From CAZDME01 sp964506785 [NCBI: uncultured bacterium] (GTDB lineage: Bacteria > CAZDME01 > JAYEMH01), in contig CAZDME010000060.1 in assembly GCA_964506785.1 (NCBI GenBank), forward strand, positions 1 to 7,597: a stretch of DNA of 7,597 bases, written 5' to 3'. Shown here piece by piece: positions 4,601 through 7,597 of the stretch; within the stretch, counting starts at the first letter, position 1; each line of letters opens with the position of its first letter. The translations under genes were made by a program, and so were the position numbers. The notes below the pieces were generated by a model. It ran no database searches, was not told the DNA's origin, and worked only from the letters and a program-made list of their open reading frames with translations.

Positions 4601-7421
4601 CCGCCATTTGGGCAAAACTGGCCTCAGGATTAAGCATCCCACTCCAGCCTTCGGGGAAACCCTGCCATTCAGCGGCATTGGAATAATTAGCTACCAAGTT
4701 CCCGACAATATCCTGAAATTCATCCAGTGTTTCATCGGTAACGATTTCTTCTCCGCCTTCCTGATAGGTGAATTTGAGTTTAACCTTTATCCGTTTATTC
4801 AAGGTTACTTCTTGAATGGCAGAATTATACTGAATTGGCGAGAAAATAATCTGGGCTACCCGCTGACTGCGCAGGCGGCTGATGGAATTAATATCCGCAA
4901 CTGCCTCCGGATAAAGGCTGTCTTCAACAATAAGTTCTTCTCCGATAGCCGGGGCTAAAAGGTAGCCGGAATAGGAGAAGGGTTCAGTCTCCAAAATCTC
5001 CAAACTTAAAGAAGCTCTTTGGGGAACAGCTAAGAGAACACCTTTAATCGGCACTAGAGGGCGATTCTCTTCATTGGTCTCGCCATGAATATATCCGGGC
5101 AGGGTAATGCGCTGATAGGTATCTTCACCAACGGTTTTTTCTTCAACTTCAAACCTTCTGGTATATAATTCTAAGATTATGCCGTCTGCATCTAAAGAAA
5201 GAATCTTCACCCCTTCAAAAGCGCCTTCGTCTGTCTGGGTGTTAGTTCTTTCATCCCGTAAAGGACTGGTCCCGGCCAGAAATTCCTCCAAATTAGTCAA
5301 ACCGTCATTATCCGGGTCTAAACTGCTGTCGCTCGTGTAAGGGTCAAGGCCGTAAAACTGCTCCCAGTCATCGGTCATACCGTCACCGTCAGAATCCTGT
5401 CCCGGACGGGCCATTACCGGGCCGTAGAATCTGGAAGAACCATTATATTCCACCGCTTCTAATTTGTAATAATAGATTTCGCCGTTTAAAACGTTGTAGT
5501 CGATATATGAATAGGATTTACCGGTAGTGGAATCTCCCAGTCCCGGAATCAAAGCCCGGTTAATCTTTATATATTCGGTGTTTTCACCCGGGTCAGTGCT
5601 TACCCTCTTTCTATAGATGTTGTATCCGGCGCTGTTAACCTCACTGGCGGTTTCCCAGATAACCTCTACCTTGCCGAAAAGGCCCAGGGCCTTAAACAGG
5701 GTTAACTTAACCAGGGTGGGCGTAAACCAATTGAGGGTGTTGCCGCCGTCAGTAGAATCAGAAGGGTTTATATAAGTGCTGTTTAAATTAGCCGAATTAG
5801 AGACGTTGACATAAGAAACACTCCAGGTAGTCGTCCCTGAAGGATAGATTTCCCATTTGTCAGTGCCGCTTCCGTCGTAGCGGTCAAGGGTAATTTCGTT
5901 ACCGGAGGTACCGGTAAGCGTCAAACTATTATCATCTGTGCCGGTTATCTTAGCCTGCTCCCAGGTTTTAAATTTCAGCGAAGAGCCGGCGGTAGCCGCC
6001 GTAAATTTTTCAGTAATAAAGCCATCGGCGAAACTAGCCGTATCGTTAGTAAGAGTAACCACTAAATGACTCCAGTTAGAACCACCCGAGGTAATTGTGC
6101 GTCCCCTAGTCCCATCAATGGTCACGGTTGAAGTGCCGCAGGTAAAGGTTCCAGTACTGGTCCAGTCTCCAGCAGTATATATATTGGTGGCGGAAGAATC
6201 TGAAGCAAGGGTTCCGGCAAGAATCACATCGCCGTTAATATCCAGGGTAGAGCTACTATTAAAAGTTAACTGACCTCCGGAACTGATCGTCAAATCAGGG
6301 GGATTGGCCTCACCCTCAAAGGTAATTAAACTGTCGTTGCCGGAATTGTAGGAGGCTTTAATCCAGGCGGCCGAACGAGAGATGTCAGAAATGCGGACTT
6401 CGTCTAATTTGCCATCAAGATATGCGTACCCATTTATATATCCGAGATAGTTATACCCATCTGATGTAGCTATAGTACTACCAGAAGTTGTATCTGTTGA
6501 ACCACTTGTGCCATTTGAAAACGGTGTGCCGGTGTCACCATTCCAATTAAAAGCAAAATTTCCCCAGCTAGTGGATGCTGTAGATCCTAGTATCAAATCG
6601 TTTACACCAGCATTGGTTTCCATATAGAGACTTATTGAAGAGGCAGCATCAACTCCCCAGACCCACGGAACTCTTTGCCCATCATCACCAAAAGCAATAA
6701 TTCCTTGATGCCCACTAAATGGCAAACTATCTGCTTTTAACCAAAACTCAATGCACATACCATTTTTAGCATTAAGGACTGGGTTAATAGTGATTGTATC
6801 ACTACTAAAATCCTGCGCATTTCCTATTTGTCCTGATGTGATAACCTGTGGGTTATTTGCAGAGCCTTTTGTCCCATCGTTATTATTAGAAGTAGAATCC
6901 AGAATGCTGCTTGTGGTATTATCATCCATATGGTAAACCACCTTAAAACTACCATCCCAGACATTTTCCGCCGGGGTGGAATTTGTATCCCCTACATAGG
7001 TAGTATTATCGGCATGGTCGGAGTCATAATATAGGTAAAGAACGGTATCGCTGCTACTGCTTACGCTATTCTCTCCGAACACCTTGACCCAGAGCCAGGC
7101 TTTCTCATTGGCATCATCCCACTTTTCAATTTCTACATAACATTGGGATAGACCATCGGATTTAGTTACGGCTATTTTCTTGCGGTTGGCATCGGCCGTC
7201 AGCTCATCAAAAACGCAGGATACATCGACATCGCCGATACCAGAGGCGGCACTAAGATAGACCAAAACCGGGAAATCAGATAAATTTGCATCAACCTTGC
7301 TACTGTCAATGGTTAATCTGATCCGCTGGTCCCATCCAGGAAGCCAGTCCGCTTCTGCCGGAGAAGCCGCCAGCAATATAAAACCAACACAAATTGTCAA
7401 TCCAACTACCCGCTTAATCAT
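1620..7421 (-). CDS. Secreted multidomain C25 (gingipain-type) cysteine peptidase, 1933 aa
   Basis: Seen: a signal peptide at residues 1-24 (basic MIKR, hydrophobic core, AEA before D25). A DUF2341-like domain covers about 26-150 (WLPGWDQRIRLTID, then LYLYYDSD). A LamG/concanavalin-like region covers about 160-370, ending DGKLDEVRISDISRSAAW. A beta-rich segment (about 376-545, GDWTSTGTFTCGTSTVTIDG) is followed by an Fn3-like domain (about 571-672, VIWETASEVNSAGYNIYR) and a Ca-binding TSP3/EF-like stretch at 676-721 (DSDGDGMTDDWE, then DPDNDGLTNLEEF). A C25-propeptide-like region follows (about 735-1000). The peptidase spans about 1280-1632, with His1501 in NYVGHGS and Cys1535 in ITMNCLNGFF; this 34-residue spacing resembles the gingipain dyad. 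The tail at 1640-1933 is Lys/Glu-rich with predicted helices. Known: C25 enzymes such as gingipains cleave after Arg or Lys. Inferred: an exported, possibly surface-attached protease that binds polymers through LamG. No Por-type sorting domain, PEP-CTERM or LPXTG signal is seen. Substrate specificity cannot be read from the sequence. Confidence 0.9.
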   Translation of the reverse strand: MIKRVVGLTICVGFILLAASPAEADWLPGWDQRIRLTIDSSKVDANLSDFPVLVYLSAASGIGDVDVSCVFDELTADANRKKIAVTKSDGLSQCYVEIEKWDDANEKAWLWVKVFGENSVSSSSDTVLYLYYDSDHADNTTYVGDTNSTPAENVWDGSFKVVYHMDDNTTSSILDSTSNNNDGTKGSANNPQVITSGQIGNAQDFSSDTITINPVLNAKNGMCIEFWLKADSLPFSGHQGIIAFGDDGQRVPWVWGVDAASSISLYMETNAGVNDLILGSTASTSWGNFAFNWNGDTGTPFSNGTSGSTDTTSGSTIATSDGYNYLGYINGYAYLDGKLDEVRISDISRSAAWIKASYNSGNDSLITFEGEANPPDLTISSGGQLTFNSSSTLDINGDVILAGTLASDSSATNIYTAGDWTSTGTFTCGTSTVTIDGTRGRTITSGGSNWSHLVVTLTNDTASFADGFITEKFTAATAGSSLKFKTWEQAKITGTDDNSLTLTGTSGNEITLDRYDGSGTDKWEIYPSGTTTWSVSYVNVSNSANLNSTYINPSDSTDGGNTLNWFTPTLVKLTLFKALGLFGKVEVIWETASEVNSAGYNIYRKRVSTDPGENTEYIKINRALIPGLGDSTTGKSYSYIDYNVLNGEIYYYKLEAVEYNGSSRFYGPVMARPGQDSDGDGMTDDWEQFYGLDPYTSDSSLDPDNDGLTNLEEFLAGTSPLRDERTNTQTDEGAFEGVKILSLDADGIILELYTRRFEVEEKTVGEDTYQRITLPGYIHGETNEENRPLVPIKGVLLAVPQRASLSLEILETEPFSYSGYLLAPAIGEELIVEDSLYPEAVADINSISRLRSQRVAQIIFSPIQYNSAIQEVTLNKRIKVKLKFTYQEGGEEIVTDETLDEFQDIVGNLVANYSNAAEWQGFPEGWSGMLNPEASFAQMAAKISVKEDGIYRLTGADLEAAGIDLSQINPLELKLYQSGEETAIRVVSADSLSFSSSDYVEFYGEKKETKYTDTNVYWLVNTDGQGLRMEENSVQMGLGAPLYSFGAIHHEETNSLYWGEQPGDNEQERWLWQKYFWGGSGGEISFNLANIDVENLDNPAQIEIVLWGFFDVEPHPNHHVYLYLNDHLLIETTWDGRAVQTLTIDFPQSYLNEGTNTVTILPVLDTGCAYDLILVDYFDIKYWKKFMAEEDECAFTNSEAEATIQISNFSQPEVKLYDISNSLSPVYLGAPSLVEVEGANHTFNFAADFSQGLALTEDKIKEAAAIEENEPSSLQVIFQQADYLFITPEAFYEEILPLAELRAAQGLAVKVVKLEDIYDEFNFGIASPHAIKDFLTFTYKYWLKPAPTYVLLVGDATYDYKYYWGRGDKNILPSYLMVTPYLGETASDNWFVCLDGEDDLLPDMFLGRFSVKTEEELTQAVNKIFSYEAAAFTGWEKRVVFVADNDETVFEETNDLLQSILPADYETAKVYLSQYETPAACTEDIIEQFDKGSLILNYVGHGSIDIWAAEYIFQSYHLESINNLGKYPFVITMNCLNGFFIQPFGDCLAEAMFLPAEKGAIACWSPTGMGEPQGHRVLNQGLFQAVFEDYHRSLGAATTQAKIKLFAETGNIYEDLIQTYCLFGDPALELPISQPALGDISTTVVNAPEDESEEEDAGSSSPAENEEETTSKKKVKSLLEIVEEKLRYIRSIQIKPTLDAKKAASQLLQRVAEKLNQIKSLQEKITNPDISVDRIARAIREFDEQNKTHFLSAISGEAKRAGEISAPAVRIDEIVKPKPAVIEESEEKEEISEEETEDSLNSLRQPRKKKATKKGKTSLAPKSGMTRLLESLGKKMESLSDSKEAGKAELASYVNKLKEKYEKMMEKEVKGISAAEVMDKVIRENRDLKKNLEKQLEMAEENFEKLPYAVRKAVRKLMEKITLIFNKLFLAAR

Positions 7422-7427
7422 TTTGAA

Positions 7428-7434
7428 TCACCCT
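7428..7434 (-). promoter_or_regulatory. Ribosome binding site of the large C25 gene
   Basis: AGGGTGA lies 6 bases upstream of the ATG at 7421-7419 and matches the GGTGA part of the Shine-Dalgarno consensus. It fixes the start that gives the complete signal peptide. It lies outside the terminator stem, so the hairpin does not sequester it. Confidence 0.7.
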
Positions 7435-7443
7435 GCTTACTTC

Positions 7444-7474
7444 AAAAACTTGCACCTCGTAGGTGCAAGTTTTT
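7444..7474. terminator. Perfect 14-bp hairpin, bidirectional intrinsic terminator
   Basis: The arm at 7444-7457 (AAAAACTTGCACCT) is the exact reverse complement of 7461-7474 (AGGTGCAAGTTTTT), with a 3-base loop (CGT). The GC-containing core is ACTTGCACCT. On the plus strand it is followed by a run of six T (7470-7475). Read on the minus strand, the T run comes from the A run at 7444-7448. It sits directly after the stop codon of the upstream partial gene and 23 bases before the start codon of the large gene, so it most likely ends the upstream transcript. If the large gene is transcribed by read-through, the same hairpin would act as an attenuator or a 5' mRNA stem. Confidence 0.85.
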
Positions 7475-7597
7475 TAAGGATTTATGGTTAATTTAGAGCT
7501 ATTGTCAATGGTCGCCTCTCCATCACTGCTTATAATAACCCCGAAATTAGATGGAGTAAAATTTCTTGTCTCTGGGGCCCAGGCATTATCATTTCCT
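7474..7597 (-). CDS. 3' end of an unidentified gene (partial, start outside window)
   Basis: An open frame enters from the right edge (first full codon 7596-7594) and ends at TAA (7476-7474), giving 40 residues. The fragment begins GNDNAWAPETRNF and ends SSKLTINP. It is rich in Asn, Ser and Thr, lacks Cys and alternates hydrophobic residues (FGVII, ATI, KLTI), which suggests the end of an extracellular beta-rich protein. The stop codon abuts a strong hairpin terminator, which supports this being a real gene end and not a chance frame. It has the same orientation and a similar Asn/Ser/Thr-rich style to the N-terminal part of the next gene, so both may be surface proteins. I do not recognise a family; a pilin-like or adhesin-like C-terminus is possible but unproven. 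Confidence 0.65.
   Translation of the reverse strand, partial: GNDNAWAPETRNFTPSNFGVIISSDGEATIDNSSKLTINP

Noticed and set aside
4608-4958. Plus-strand frame of 116 codons opposite the propeptide-like region
   Set aside because: It is antisense to the continuous 1933-codon gene and shows no signal, motif or upstream ribosome site.
1620-7421. CRISPR array or tandem DNA repeats inside the large gene
   Set aside because: The Ser/Thr/Gly-rich N-terminal region looks repetitive at protein level, but no regularly spaced identical DNA repeats are visible.
7444-7474. The hairpin as the terminal inverted repeat of a mobile element
   Set aside because: There is no transposase and no second copy in the window, and the position right after a stop codon with T runs fits a terminator.

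Overview
The window reads as a stretch of bacterial chromosome, probably from an uncultured Gram-negative lineage. All genes lie on the minus strand, so transcription runs from the high-coordinate end to the low-coordinate end. Base composition is moderate. The giant secreted protein combines DUF2341, a LamG-like fold, an Fn3-like domain, a calcium-binding repeat and a C25 (gingipain-type) peptidase. Proteins of this kind are common in large-genome environmental bacteria such as Omnitrophota or other PVC-related and deltaproteobacterial groups. That placement is inference from protein style only, because no phylogenetic marker is present.

Layout in transcription order: (1) 7597-7474, the last 40 residues of an unidentified gene that starts outside the window. 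(2) 7474-7444, a perfect 14-bp hairpin with T runs on both strands, best read as a bidirectional intrinsic terminator. (3) 7421-1620, a 1933-residue exported multidomain protein carrying a C25 cysteine peptidase with an apparently intact His/Cys dyad and a long, charged, coiled-coil-like C-terminal tail. (4) 1619-1564, a short intergenic stretch holding a good sigma70-type promoter (TTGACA, 17 bp, extended -10 TGTTAAACT) only 9 bases before the next start codon. (5) 1563-1243, a PqqD-like RiPP recognition protein. (6) 1241-210, a radical SAM enzyme with a SPASM C-terminal domain. (7) 208-56, a 50-codon reading frame encoding a small peptide with a basic leader and a short Cys/Trp/Gly-containing core. 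(8) 55-1, nothing recognised.

The main discovery is genes 5-7. A PqqD-like chaperone, a radical SAM/SPASM maturase and a tiny downstream peptide are packed with single-base gaps, and both junctions read TAAAATG. This is the minimal architecture of a radical-SAM RiPP (ribosomally made, post-translationally modified peptide) cluster. The likely logic is that the PqqD-like protein binds the peptide leader, the SPASM enzyme installs a radical crosslink (thioether, cyclophane or similar) in the C-terminal core, and a protease removes the leader. The chemistry, the product and the protease cannot be settled from the sequence. The adjacent C25 peptidase has a secretion signal, so it could act on an exported peptide, but it may simply be a neighbour. 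No transporter or self-immunity gene is visible; any would lie below position 1.
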